A DNA stretch of 64,000 bases. Source: Dimargaris cristalligena. Lineage: Eukaryota > Kickxellomycota > Dimargaritomycetes > Dimargaritales > Dimargaritaceae. The notes under the pieces were generated by a model. It was not told where the DNA came from and did no database searches. It saw only the letters and a list, made by a program, of their open reading frames with translations. How positions within the stretch are numbered: position 1 is the first letter of the stretch; each line of letters starts with the position of its first letter. Below, piece after piece: positions 1 to 10,079 of this stretch. Position numbers and translations under genes: made by a program. The stretch spans positions 81,614 to 145,613 of the forward strand of contig JANBQC010000010.1 of assembly GCA_027576995.1 (NCBI GenBank), in the 5' to 3' direction.

Positions 1-1640
1 TCTATCAACTTAACCAGTCCGATAGTGAATTGGAGAGTGGCAGTGAAGTTGAAAGTGAACTTGATATCGAGGTTGGCGGAAACGACACTAGCGACAGCAA
101 TGACAATGATGACACCCAAAGTGATGCCGGGTCCGAAGGTTTCCAAGATAGTTCCGACGAAGTAATGGCCATGGGGGCCTCCCCCGATGCGGAAGTGAAC
201 TGGTCTGACTCAGAGGAAGGCGCATCAGCCGACCAAGCCACAGACGACAGTGATCTGGAAGAGAGCATGGGAAGCGAGGAAGAATCCAGCGACGAGGGCG
301 AATCCGGTGACGAATTGGAGTCGTCGAGCGCAATGGGTGACGCCGAAGAGGCCCAGCCAACCGCTACCCGCACCAAACTCCAGAAGCAACTGGCCGAGAT
401 TGAGGAACAGGAAAAGGCCATGCTGCAGCAACTCGCCCAAGGTTCCCTTGGGGAAATGACCAAAGGCCGGGCCGTTATGCGGCAAATCAAACGCTGGAAC
501 GGGTTCCTGGATTCCCGGATCCGACTCCAAAAGGCCCTGGTCATGGCCAACTGCCTTCCCACCCCGGACCGGCTGGCCGAAGCGGAGACTGAGTCCCTGC
601 ACCAAAATCCCCTATGGAACGAACTTAAACAGAAGACGGGCTCGGTGCTACGGGACTTGGTCGACTTGCGGATCCGGCTGTGGGAGCGGAACCAGGACGC
701 CGGGGTGTCCACCGATCAACTGAGCCACCTCAAGCGACCCCGGTCCTCCAGCGACTCGGCATCCTCGGACAATGAGAACGAGAATGATACTGACTCCCCC
801 CCGACTAAACTGGCCCGCTCCGCCGATGGCCCCATGGACTGGGCGGCCCTGGACCAACTTCACCAGCGCTTTGTACCCTACCGGAACGACGTCCTGGATA
901 AGTGGAGTGCCAAGGTCCAAGCCGCCTCCGGTATTGCCCTGAACAAGAAACTGCGGGCCTTCAACCAGAGTGCCGTCCACCAGGCCCAGGAAACCCTCCA
1001 GGATCGGGATCGTCTCCTGCGCCGTACCCAACTGAAGCGGACCGACTATCCCCCCCTTCTGCCCGATGCTTCCCCGTCAATCACCACCACCACTACCACT
1101 ACTAGTACCACATCCGTGGGCGACGACGGCAAGGACTACCACCCCGAAATCTTCGACGACCATGATTTCTACCAAACCCTACTCCGGGAACTGATTGAGA
1201 GTCGGATGGCCACCACCGACGATCCGGTGGCCCTCGGTAAACGGTGGGTGGCCCTCAAACAACAGCAAGCCACCCAAGAACGGGAACGGCGGTCCCGTAC
1301 CGTGGATAACAAGGCCAGTAAGGGCCGTCGCCTGCGTTACCACGTTCACGAAAAATTGCAAAACTTCATGGCCCCCATGGGTACTTCGGGTTGGCACGCG
1401 GATATGGTCGATGAGCTTTATGCTACTTTATTAGGTCAGAAGATCGCGGCGATCCAGGAGGAACAGCCCGCCCAGGCGGATTCCGATGTCGATTTGGCCC
1501 AGGCTGAAATGGACCGGTTAGAGCAGGGCCAGGCTAGCAACAGCAACCAGCGCAGCGACGACGACGACAACGAGGAGGAGGACAGTCCGGAAACGGAGGA
1601 GGCGATTACAAGTACCGATGGCCTGAAGATTTTCGGGTAA
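1..1640 (+). CDS. BFR2: BFR2/AATF (Che-1) family ribosome biogenesis protein, 5'-truncated by window edge
   Basis: Nucleolar protein of the AATF/Bfr2 family, which in yeast and human works in small-subunit pre-rRNA processing. The frame is open from base 1, so the start codon lies upstream; the first ATG inside the window is not the start. About 545 residues are visible. The N-terminal third is very acidic (Ser/Asp/Glu runs). The AATF core follows, with a basic helical stretch containing KRWNGFLDSRIRLQKAL. A TRAUB-type C-terminal block contains NKASKGRRLRYHVHEKLQNF, a family hallmark. An acidic tail precedes the TAA at 1638-1640. No intron is needed in the visible part. The 3' end faces the 3' end of the YJU2B-like gene (convergent). 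Confidence 0.93.
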   Translation, partial: YQLNQSDSELESGSEVESELDIEVGGNDTSDSNDNDDTQSDAGSEGFQDSSDEVMAMGASPDAEVNWSDSEEGASADQATDDSDLEESMGSEEESSDEGESGDELESSSAMGDAEEAQPTATRTKLQKQLAEIEEQEKAMLQQLAQGSLGEMTKGRAVMRQIKRWNGFLDSRIRLQKALVMANCLPTPDRLAEAETESLHQNPLWNELKQKTGSVLRDLVDLRIRLWERNQDAGVSTDQLSHLKRPRSSSDSASSDNENENDTDSPPTKLARSADGPMDWAALDQLHQRFVPYRNDVLDKWSAKVQAASGIALNKKLRAFNQSAVHQAQETLQDRDRLLRRTQLKRTDYPPLLPDASPSITTTTTTTSTTSVGDDGKDYHPEIFDDHDFYQTLLRELIESRMATTDDPVALGKRWVALKQQQATQERERRSRTVDNKASKGRRLRYHVHEKLQNFMAPMGTSGWHADMVDELYATLLGQKIAAIQEEQPAQADSDVDLAQAEMDRLEQGQASNSNQRSDDDDNEEEDSPETEEAITSTDGLKIFG

Positions 1641-2059
1641 TTAACTTCCCCCCCGCTATCTTAGACGTGTATGGTCCGCCTCTCTGGGTTTCTATTCTAA
1701 AATGATTATTTACGCACTACCTTTTTTTTATTTTTGAACACTATTACATTTCCTGTTCAACATACAATAATAATATAAGCCTGGTTTGGACCAAACGACA
1801 ATGTCCGGGAAATTGCTTTAAATACCCCGCCTCATGGAGCAAGAGTATGGTTTGTGAGCTGAGCTAAGCATACCTATATTTAATACTATGATGTATTGAA
1901 TTGGCGTCCTTGCGAGGACAGTGAAAATAAGATAGCGGCCAATCTAATGTTGGTCGGATAAAAATTATATTACACAGTAGGTACAACTATTAAAGGGATA
2001 GGTCCCAGAGTAGTGTAATTAGAACGAGGTATAGGGGCATGGTGAAAAGCGGGGCCAGT
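1641..2059. other. Intergenic, convergent 3' ends
   Basis: AT-rich spacer between the BFR2 stop and the YJU2B stop. It probably holds both 3' untranslated regions. I see no further gene. Confidence 0.6.
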
Positions 2060-4091
2060 CTAACTAGAATCCGATTTTTTAACCCGGACATCCAAATAGT
2101 CCTTCTGGCTAAATGATCGGGTGGAGATACAGTTCGTTGGCGATGGTGTTCCCAATACCGCGGCTCTTAGTAATTTCACAGCCGGGCTCGTTCGGCCTTT
2201 GTTAGAGGAAGATGTCGACGACTTCTTGAATAAGGGTGTCGAATAGCGCTTATCGAGCGTCTGGCGCAACGACGTTCGGGTGCCATACGTGATGGCCTTG
2301 GCTTGGACCTGGTCGACGGGGTTATTGGGTAGCAGGGCCAGTGATAAGGAATGCTTATCGGCCAACTGGATTGTTCGGCTCTGCTCCTCTGTCCGCACGG
2401 CTTTTTCCGCCTATAATGGATCGTACCATTACAAGGTTGGGCAAGTAATATATAAAGCGGAATAAAGTGAATATTGAGTTAGCCATCAACATACGGGTGA
2501 CTTCGTAGGGCTCTGACGGGCCATTGAGGACAGTTGCATTGAAAGGTTTTCGGGGTTGAAAAGAGATTAAGAGGAGGCATACTGATGTCATAACATAGGC
2601 TGAAATACCTAAGCATGGAGGCATTATTCCATATGACTTACTCTAAATTTCTTACGCACGGCGCGAACCACATCATAGGGGTTCTTATAGTGTTTATCAC
2701 TTATCCGTTGCAGTTCCGCGATTTCGGCCTCGGCTTCCTTGCCCTTCCGCTTATCCTTTTGTTGGACCTCTAGTTTAAAGAATGGGTCGGTATTGAATTT
2801 GACCTTGTCATCGGCAGCTATTTGCAGTGTGGTATATGGGGAAGTATATATATGCCAGGGTATTTCATTAATATCGGAGCAGATAAATATGGGAGAAGTT
2901 CATTCAGGCTGTATAATGAAAAATCCACTGGATGCGGCCAATATTACTGGTTAAAATCTATTCTCACATATATTCACCCATACACGTATTATGAATAACA
3001 TTATACAGCTGGTTTGAATTTCACCCATATATACTATCGTGTTAATAGCACGACCGGCCGCAATCTGTAGGGGGGATGAGTAAAAGGTGGGGGATACTAC
3101 AGATCAATTAAAGTAAGCCAAGAAACCATGCCAAGAGCAAGGTTGCCGAAGGTGGGGGGCGGTACTTACAAATAAAATCGACAATTTCGGTCTCTTTAGG
3201 GTCCCAAGTCTCAATTTTACGGCGGCCACCTTCGGCCACTATGTAATCTTCGTTCTATAGTTAGGTGCATTATACACAGCCCAGTACGTAATTAGTGGAA
3301 TAGCGTAGACTATTAACGTGAATATTACGGTAACAGTTAGGCAACTGTATGAAGATGGTCCCCATTCTATTCCTTACGGCAATGCCAATGCTGGGATAGA
3401 ACATACCTTGGGGTCCGTGTGGATTTCAATGTAGTTCGGACAAAGGGGACATTTCATACGGAAGCTGAATATCGGAATGCCTAAGTAATGATCAATCTTC
3501 TTTTTATCGGCATTGAAGCGAACACCTAGTTATAGAAATGCAGTAGGGGGGCGCCATATATCGCAATGAAAGTCGTTTATAGAGTTAGAGATACCTGGCT
3601 ATTAAAAGGACGGTTAGCCACGGGGTGCTTCCTAAATACTATGTCGTTCAATATCTGTTACAACTTACCTTTGGCTATATGTTTTTGGCAACCCCCGCAC
3701 CAAATGTTAAAGGGCATCGCAAACCGGACCACCAGGACCCCCTGGTCTAGCTTCCGTGCCCGACTACGAAGGGGGTGCTGGCCTACGTAGGTGTTGATTG
3801 AGCCCTGTAGTTGGGGAATGGTCAGGACAACGTAGATGATATAGAAGGTTTCCAAGGAAGAACATGTTTAGTACTATGGGGGTAGCCCAGGTCGCACGGT
3901 GAACGTGAGGCATGATTATCTCAGCTGGACAGCCAGGCATAAAGGTCTATCCAGGTTCCCGGTTAAAGGCAAAGTTGGGGCTATTCTTGAGGGGGCAACT
4001 GGCAGGAACAGCTAACTAACAGACGCCTACTCACCTTAGAGGGGTCCCAATCCGGCGGGTAGTACTTGTTCACATTCTTTCGGTCCGACAT
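2060..4091 (-). CDS. YJU2B: YJU2B/CCDC130 (Saf4-type) splicing factor, six exons
   Basis: Spliceosome-associated protein of the CCDC130 branch of the Yju2/Cwf16 family. My model is complement(join(2060..2410, 2642..2817, 3170..3254, 3407..3525, 3669..3804, 4035..4091)). It gives 307 aa with all phases consistent, GT donors and AG acceptors. The N-terminus MSDRKNVNKYYPPDWDPSK is the family signature and is followed by HPLRSRARKLDQG. Two zinc-type pairs are C55-x2-C58 (in IWCGGC) and C90-x2-C93 (KCPLC), then NYIEIHTDP. The match to CCDC130, rather than to YJU2/CCDC94 itself, rests on the RARKL and NIWC blocks. The C-terminus is Ser/Lys-rich. The fourth intron in transcript order (2818-3169, 352 bp) is inflated by a 138-bp MITE. 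The gene diverges from RRP45, about 1 kb away. The short exons would each be missed by ORF calling. Confidence 0.9.
2890..3027 (+). mobile_element. 138-bp TIR element (MITE-like), copy 1
   Basis: The left end reads TGGGAGAAGTTCATTC and continues to GCTGTATAA. The right end (3001 onward) is TTATACAGCTGG, then TTTCACCCA, the imperfect inverse of the left end (about 27 bp). It is flanked on both sides by TA (2888-2889 and 3028-3029), consistent with a TA target duplication. It lies in an intron of the YJU2B-like gene. There is no coding capacity. By eye it differs from copy 3 at about 10 of 138 positions. Confidence 0.85.
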
Positions 4092-5110
4092 GGCTCTCTG
4101 GAGGTCGCTAAAATGGTACGTAAGAACGGGTGGGAGCTGATAAAAAGGAATAGGAATGACGTAAATAGGGTATAGCATGAGTCTATAGCCGGTTAGGGCT
4201 ATTGTTTATGGCAATGAATCGGTTCAATGGAGGCATGAGAGACACTCATTAACAGGCCTAGCGGCTTAGCCTAATGAAAAGGCCAACTTGGCGGGACAGA
4301 GAATGTACAGCTGACCAATAAAATTGCCTCATGACGGATTTATTACTCTATATGAGTGGAAATATATTACCCTTGCCTAGATAGGGGCCTCTGATACGAT
4401 ACTAAACTGGTGCATAATGGGCGTACTATATAGTAGGTGTAAAAGGATCGTAGTGATGAAGTAGCTAGTAATTAAGTAAGCCGTATTATTACAAAACGAT
4501 AGAATCCGGGATAAAAGCCAACCTCTATCGCTATTACACGGGCTACTGGTTCCATCAAATATAATATGTACCCCCAGCCATCTAATCTTTAATCGAAGGC
4601 TTCGTCTCCTAAATTGGTGGCAGTATTTAGATCTTTTGGCAGGCTACGGGGAGTATAGGGTGCGGGACTTATATACATTCTAGACATGGTATCCAATGGA
4701 GACACTTGTATTATTGTAGTTATCTGGCGGGAAATTTGAGGTTAAACCCTCAAATTCCACCAATTTAGGGCTGAGGCGGCGGGTGGGACTACTAGGAGGA
4801 ATCCACAATATTTTCTCCAGTCTCAATACTAACTGACATTATTTTTTTTATAACCAAATTTCGGTGCGGAATGCCACCAGTGAAAACCAAGCATATTATT
4901 GAAGCGCCACAGTTTGACGAGCCTCTTAATTTCACATTCTGCTTTTTTTCTATCTTGAATTTACCAGTTGGCAATCTCGACCCGCTACACCTTGATTCTT
5001 CGAACGTCCGCTTTACCCTCTAAAAGCCTTGGACTTAGTCGCTGGCCATTCCTTCATTTACTCCCTCACTTTACCCTAACCCGCTTTAATATTCCCCTCG
5101 CGTAAACAAA
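4092..5110. promoter_or_regulatory. Divergent intergenic region between YJU2B and RRP45
   Basis: About 1 kb shared by two divergent starts. The part next to RRP45 (about 4990-5100) is pyrimidine-rich (CCTTCATTTACTCCCTCAC), like other leaders in this window. I see no convincing TATA box and no other gene. Confidence 0.4.
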
Positions 5111-6094
5111 ATGGTTCGTGAATTGGAGCCGTCGACCAACAACAAGGAGTTCCTACTACAGGCCCTCGAAAAGGGTCTCCGGATAGACGGCCGGGGTTTG
5201 GAAAATGACCGATCCGCCGGCATAACCGTCAACCACCAGGACTTGGGCACTGCCACGGTAACCAAAGGATTCACGAGGGTCATGGCGAGCGTGTCATACG
5301 AGATCGCCCGTCCCCACCCCGATAAGCCTACCGACGGTCTTTTGCTGATCGCCATGGAACTAGGCACCATGGCCGCCCCCTCATTGGACGGCATGCGGTA
5401 AGTACTGAGCGAAGAATCGACCTCTCTTTGATTTATGCTATTTTTTACCGGGTTGATTATATATATATATTCTTACTAATAATCTCCATTATCTAACATT
5501 TAACGTTTCATTACCTCTATTTATTCTTTCACCAGGACCGAGGAGGAGGTGTTTCTCGAACGCCACTTGGAAAAAACGATCCGCCGAAGCAACGCTATTG
5601 ACCTGGAGGGCCTCTGCATTGTCGCCGGCGAAAAAGTCTGGCGCCTGCGCGTGGACGTGCACTGCCTCGACCACGACGGCAATCTACTGGACGCCGCCTG
5701 TATAGCGGTCATGGCCGCCCTGGCCCACTTCCGCCGCCCGGACGTGAGTGTTGCTGGGGAGGAGGTCACGGTACACCCCCTGGATGAACGCAACCCGGTC
5801 CCTTTAGGGATCCACCACTACCCCATTTCCACCTCTTTCGCTTTTTTCAAAGGGGGCCAAACGTGGGTCGTGGACCCCACGCGTCTCGAGGAACAGGTGT
5901 GCGAAGGTCAGATGGCCATTAGTATCAACTCCAACCGCGAAATTTGCGCCATTTCCAAGGCGGGCGGCGTGGCCCTGGACCCCAGTGTCATCATTGGCTG
6001 CTCGGAACTGGCCCTGGCTAACTCGGCTGGACTGATGCAAATGATTAAGGAATTCCATCGTGATAGCGATGATATGGACACGGATAAGGCCTAA
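5111..6094 (+). CDS. RRP45: Exosome core subunit RRP45 (EXOSC9), two exons
   Basis: RNase PH-fold subunit of the RNA exosome ring, for 3'-5' RNA processing and decay; it is structural rather than catalytic in eukaryotes. The model is join(5111..5397, 5536..6094). The donor is GTAAGT after ATG-CG, the acceptor is CACCAG, and the product is 281 aa. Family blocks are LRIDGRG near residue 25-31, MELGTMAAP, IDLEGLCIVAGEKVWRLRVD, LDHDGNLLDAACIA, HFRRPDVSV, PLGIHHYPISTSFAFF and NREICAI. The HFRRPDVSV and IHH-PI-SFAFF blocks separate EXOSC9 from its paralogue Rrp42. The start is the first ATG, in good context (AACAAAATGG). The protein lacks a long C-terminal tail, close to yeast length. Confidence 0.95.
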
Positions 6095-6716
6095 GCCCCA
6101 GCAGCGGTCTTTTGATTTAAAATTCAAATAGCCACTTGGGGGGCTAGCCCTGTCACATGTACCCGGGGCATATGGTATTTTCAATAAACTAATGCATGCC
6201 CTATGCTTTAACGCAGTCTATTAACAACGGGTAAGCCTGTCTGATAAGCCCATACTGTGAATATTCCGGTTAATCGGTATAAACATGGCCGAAAGTATAC
6301 ACCGACATACCATTCCCCCCTTTCCCACTATTTAGTCGAAATGTTTTAATATAAACGGATATATGGTCAGCTACATGTGCTGTCAATTCTGGCTGTTAAA
6401 AAGCACCCAACCATAGCGAGGTCTTAGTTATAGGCCGAGCAAAGTATAAATATCATGGCCGACGAACACACCATATATATTGTATATATTAATGAGTGGG
6501 CCTTTATAATGCAAGTGAAGTATAGTATGTAGAATATAGTATGGGGGTTCAAGAAAAAGAAGCCCCTCGATTTAAAAGGCCAAACCGGCTGGTCACAACC
6601 GAAAAGAGTCGCATATGGGCCGGGTTCCCATAGGGCAAGCAGGTGTCCAGAATTTTGCCTACCGAGGCCTAGACCAGGGTCCTCCTGGCTGACGACGAGG
6701 CGGTCTGCTCAACAGA
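6095..6716. other. Intergenic, convergent 3' ends
   Basis: AT-rich spacer (622 bp) between the RRP45 stop and the stop of the minus-strand orphan. I see no gene or repeat of note. Confidence 0.6.
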
Positions 6717-7895
6717 CTAGCCGTCGGACTCCGTAGAATCGCCGTACAACTGAACGAGTTCTTCGCGCGTTTTGTAACCAGCGTCGGCCATGAGCTTTTC
6801 CATGTCATGGGCCAAGTAGTACAAGTACACCTGGGGGGCCAGCATTTCCCGGCCGCTCAGGACGAGCTTAAAGTCATCCCATTGGTCGCTTAATAAGGTG
6901 TACATGCCGACGAAGTTTTGCATCATTTCATTTTGTTGGGCCTGGACATTGCTAAGTAGGGCGGACGAGACGGAAGGGGAATCGGGGTTACCGTTGGCCG
7001 CAGCCACCCGGGAGAGGCCCGTATAGGGTAAGGCCCCCCAGTAGGTCTGGCCGATGCTTTCCGTTTCCACGATCCGGTAATGCTGCTGGAGGTTCTTTAA
7101 AGCGTCGCCCATGTCCGAGGTGTTACGGATGATGTCCAAGCTTTCCGGAGTCCACAATTCGGTGAGCATGGCTTCCAGCCACATCACCAATTGATAAAGG
7201 GACACCCCCCGGGACTTGACAAAATCCGCCCCGGCGAGAATCTCCTCCAGGGGACCCCGTAAAAACCGGAGATGCTTGGCCTTGGGGTGCCGCAGGAGAT
7301 GGACCGCGTCCGAGTGCTTGGGTTTAACGGTCCCGGGATTTCCACTGTGCGCGACACTGGTGTACAGACGGATGGCGTTGGGGAGTTTGGGCTGCATGTA
7401 CCCAATGTACAGGCCCAGTTCCACCATGGCCAGTTCAAACGTCTGGAAGTGCTCTTTTTGGACTTCAAATAAACGGGCCACAAGCTCCACCGCTGCCCCG
7501 ACTCGGACATTATTCGAAACATCCCGGCTTTCGTCGAAAATGGCGGCGAATCGATCGGTCGGGTCCACCAGCTCCGACGGGGCCTCCTGCGAGAAATACT
7601 GGAAGGTCTGCCCAAAGTGGTACACTTCCCCCAAATCGATATAGCCGGGACCGTCGCCGTCCTCGGTTATCTTGCTTTTCACTTTGGATTCCTCCTCGGT
7701 GGTCAAAGTGGGACGAGTGAACAGCCCATCACCTAGACCAGTAAAGTAGTCCTTGAATGCATCGAGCATAAATGGCGCCTCGGGCACCTCGGTGGCTCCA
7801 ACGGTAGGGGGGTTTAACATCATGGAGGAAAGAAGTAAATACGACGAACCAACGATATAGGCGGTGGGCCAAAGGGCCAGTCGAAGGGTTACCAT
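6717..7895 (-). CDS. Secreted or membrane-anchored orphan protein, 392 aa
   Basis: I do not recognise a family. The single-exon frame uses the same codon preferences as the confident genes. The N-terminus has a short start, then a hydrophobic stretch (about residues 5-34, ending near PPTVGATEVPEAP), consistent with a signal peptide or anchor. The rest (about 40-392) is soluble and mostly helical in character. It contains RGPLEEILAGADFVKSRG, a Trp/Leu-rich segment around YQLVMWLEAMLTELW, and the ending ELVQLYGDSTESDG. There is almost no Cys, so it is not a typical disulfide-rich effector. A 5' CT-rich tract on its strand (8405-8428) may belong to the promoter. The start is the first ATG of the frame. 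Confidence 0.75.
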   Translation of the reverse strand: MVTLRLALWPTAYIVGSSYLLLSSMMLNPPTVGATEVPEAPFMLDAFKDYFTGLGDGLFTRPTLTTEEESKVKSKITEDGDGPGYIDLGEVYHFGQTFQYFSQEAPSELVDPTDRFAAIFDESRDVSNNVRVGAAVELVARLFEVQKEHFQTFELAMVELGLYIGYMQPKLPNAIRLYTSVAHSGNPGTVKPKHSDAVHLLRHPKAKHLRFLRGPLEEILAGADFVKSRGVSLYQLVMWLEAMLTELWTPESLDIIRNTSDMGDALKNLQQHYRIVETESIGQTYWGALPYTGLSRVAAANGNPDSPSVSSALLSNVQAQQNEMMQNFVGMYTLLSDQWDDFKLVLSGREMLAPQVYLYYLAHDMEKLMADAGYKTREELVQLYGDSTESDG

Positions 7896-8404
7896 ATTTA
7901 TATAGGGCGTTTTATCTGTGGGAGAGCGCTCAGAAACCTCAAACCAATGTCAAATAAATGAAAATATATATTAATGGTTTTTCTTTTTGGGGGAGGGGAT
8001 GGAGGCGTTCGAAATGAGTGGACGGACTGTCGGGAGCGGGAGGCACGTCTGGCAGGAATTCGAAAATGTAAAGATAAGCGGGCGAAACCAGGGAACCGAG
8101 CCAACTTATAGGCCAAATTCAATACAAATGGTCACAAGACGGAGGACAGGGTTTTCCTATTGCTGTGTCCATAATAACCCAAATGTATTATTGGCCCAGG
8201 CCATACACAGAGCATCGTTGCACCAGAGCCCTTATCCCCAAGTTCACTCTCGGCGGGTTGGGAAAGTTGGCTGGTCGCACCAATTGGAGGGCGGAAGAAA
8301 GGAAGCGATTTCACTGTAAAAAACGACTACGCTGTTTACCGGCAATGCCTATGTCACCCCTTAGTAGCAGCGACTTAGGCCTACTGTCTCCGGTTTGACC
8401 GAAG

Positions 8405-8428
8405 AAAGGAAAGGAAAGGGGAGGAGAG
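8405..8428 (-). promoter_or_regulatory. CT-rich tract (minus strand) shared with 27299-27322
   Basis: A 24-bp purine tract on the plus strand, beginning AAAGGAAAGG and ending GGGGAGGAGAG, is identical to bases 27299-27322. Both lie 230-510 bp upstream of a minus-strand start codon, so the sense strand reads as a CT-rich tract. A promoter role is inference. Confidence 0.3.
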
Positions 8429-8744
8429 GAGGGCAAAGGACTGTTTACCAATTAGTATCCATGAATAACAAACCCAGCACATTGCGGAATAAAATAGGCA
8501 ACTTCAATGTACGACCCTTTCCGTCTTCCCTGTGGAATCTTAGATGTTGATATTTTGAAAGCTCGCGCCATTCACTTAGGGGCTAGTCCTGTTTTACACA
8601 ACTCTTCCACCCGACCTTCTCCATGGCATCTATCTAGTCGTACTATTTTAATAGGGGCGGTCCCGTCAGACATAGGGTGGTACCCCAGGCCTTACGACCG
8701 ACGACCATAATGGTTTTTTGGGCCTGACTGAACAGTCCAAAATA

Positions 8745-8882
8745 TGGGTGGAATTCAATGCAGCTGTATAAGGTTTTGAATGATGCATGTATGGGAAAAT
8801 ATATAGGAGGTTCATTTTTAACTAGTAGTTTTTGCCTCATCCAACGGATTTATTGTTATACAGCTTGGTTGAACTTATCCCA
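8745..8882 (-). mobile_element. 138-bp TIR element (MITE-like), copy 2
   Basis: The ends are TGGGTGGAATTC...CAGCTGTATAA and TTATACAGCTTGG...TTATCCCA, flanked by TA on each side. It is exactly the length of copies 1 and 3. Its reverse complement aligns with copy 3 along the whole element (shared ATCCGTTGGATGAGGC), so it lies in the opposite orientation. It is more diverged inside and resembles the partial copy at 63927. It is intergenic and non-coding. Confidence 0.8.
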
Positions 8883-8981
8883 TATCCTCGCTTATGTCAG
8901 GAGACTTTGCGCCTTTTAATCACCCACAAGCACCGCGATACATGTACACCTGCGGTGGGCGGGTCGCACTAAATCTGCAAA

Positions 8982-9263
8982 ATGTCCTCCATTAACATCA
9001 AGAATGAATACGGCGTATTTCCGCTCGCCAAAACGGCTGAAAGGAAACCATCAGAAGCTCTAGACAGGCTGACGGCCCACCATTGTGCTCTTGGATATAA
9101 CCCCCCCCCTGCCGCACTTAATAGAGACATTACCAAAACCATGTCAAACGATACAATTGTGACCATAATATTGGCCATCCGATATCTCCTTAAAAATAAC
9201 CCTCCCACATGTAGAGCACTATTACTGGGTAAATGCTACGGCCCACCAGATGGAAGGGGGTAA
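8982..9263 (+). CDS. Possible small hypothetical protein, 93 aa
   Basis: An ATG-initiated frame (MSSINIKNEYGVFPLAK...) with a hydrophobic patch TIVTIILAIRYLL near residues 58-70 and a Pro/Gly-rich end. I recognise no family. Codon use is less GC3-biased than in neighbouring genes, so this may be a chance ORF. It begins about 100 bp after the MITE at 8745-8882. Confidence 0.18.
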   Translation: MSSINIKNEYGVFPLAKTAERKPSEALDRLTAHHCALGYNPPPAALNRDITKTMSNDTIVTIILAIRYLLKNNPPTCRALLLGKCYGPPDGRG

Positions 9264-9641
9264 AAGAATAGGAATGGTTTTATTGAAACAGATTGAATAG
9301 CCGACTTGTTATATTCTGGCTCCGTAGGTAAATCGTGCACGCGGGTTTTAATTGTTGATAGGATACCACCACAGAGTGTGGCCAAAAGTTGGTAGAAAGC
9401 AAAAGAGAAGGGGGGCAAGAGAGAGGAAATAAAGTAATGGAGAAGAATTACATACGACTGGGTAATAATATTAAATCAACATCGCCGAGAACCCTGCCTC
9501 TCCACACACCCTCCATTCCCTTCGCTCTGGGGGACCCACTACTAATGTATGCGAACGAGCAAGCGGACAACCCCCCGCGAAATAAGCCAATAACGGATAT
9601 AACATGCCCCCAACATAATACGGGAAGACACAGCACACTCT

Positions 9642-10079
9642 CTATTTAAGGGGAATGAAACGAGAAGAGTGGGTGGCACCGATACCGGGACGACCGTGCT
9701 TGACGGGCTTGTACGAGATGGAGAATTCCCCGAGGTAGTGACCGGTCATTTCGGGCCGGACTTCGACCTGGTTGAAGGTCTTGCCGTTGTAGACACCGAC
9801 GACGCTACCGATCATCTCGGGCACGATGATCATGTTACGGAGATGGGTCTTGACCACTTCGGGCTTCTCGTTGGGGAGAGTCTCCTTCTTGGCCTTGCGC
9901 AGCTTCTTAATCAGAGCCATGGGCTTGCGCTTGAGACCGCGCTTGAACTTTCTGCGGGCACGGGCGTGCAGGAGTTCAACGAAGTCCTTGCTGGGGAGGT
10001 CCAGCAGGGCATCGAGCTCGACACCGCGGTACGAGTATTTACGGAAGGTACGCTTCTTCTTGAGTTCAACGTCGGCCAT
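9642..10079 (-). CDS. RPS15: 40S ribosomal protein S15 (uS19)
   Basis: A 145-aa cytosolic small-subunit protein of the uS19 family, located on the head of the 40S near the decoding centre. The sequence is full length: [19 protein letters not shown] at the start, [52 protein letters not shown], and the ending [11 protein letters not shown]. The coding region is uninterrupted. Directly upstream of the ATG on the sense strand the sequence reads TTTCCAG-CAAG-ATG after a long pyrimidine tract, so a 5'-UTR intron ending just before the start codon is likely, as in many ribosomal protein genes. It is divergent from the METTL2-like gene. Confidence 0.97.
   Translation of the reverse strand: MADVELKKKRTFRKYSYRGVELDALLDLPSKDFVELLHARARRKFKRGLKRKPMALIKKLRKAKKETLPNEKPEVVKTHLRNMIIVPEMIGSVVGVYNGKTFNQVEVRPEMTGHYLGEFSISYKPVKHGRPGIGATHSSRFIPLK

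Larger units (their letters stand above)
7896..9641. other. Intergenic with one MITE copy and a weak small ORF
   Basis: This 1.7-kb spacer lies between the start of the secreted orphan and the RPS15 stop. It contains a purine tract at 8405-8428 that recurs exactly at 27299-27322, the second MITE copy (8745-8882) and a weak small ORF at 8982-9263. I see nothing else I can support. Confidence 0.5.

Noticed and set aside
5398..5535. RRP45 intron is also exactly 138 bp, raising the idea of a MITE-derived intron
   Set aside because: It begins GTAAGT and ends CACCAG, with no TGGG termini or inverted repeat; the length match is coincidence.
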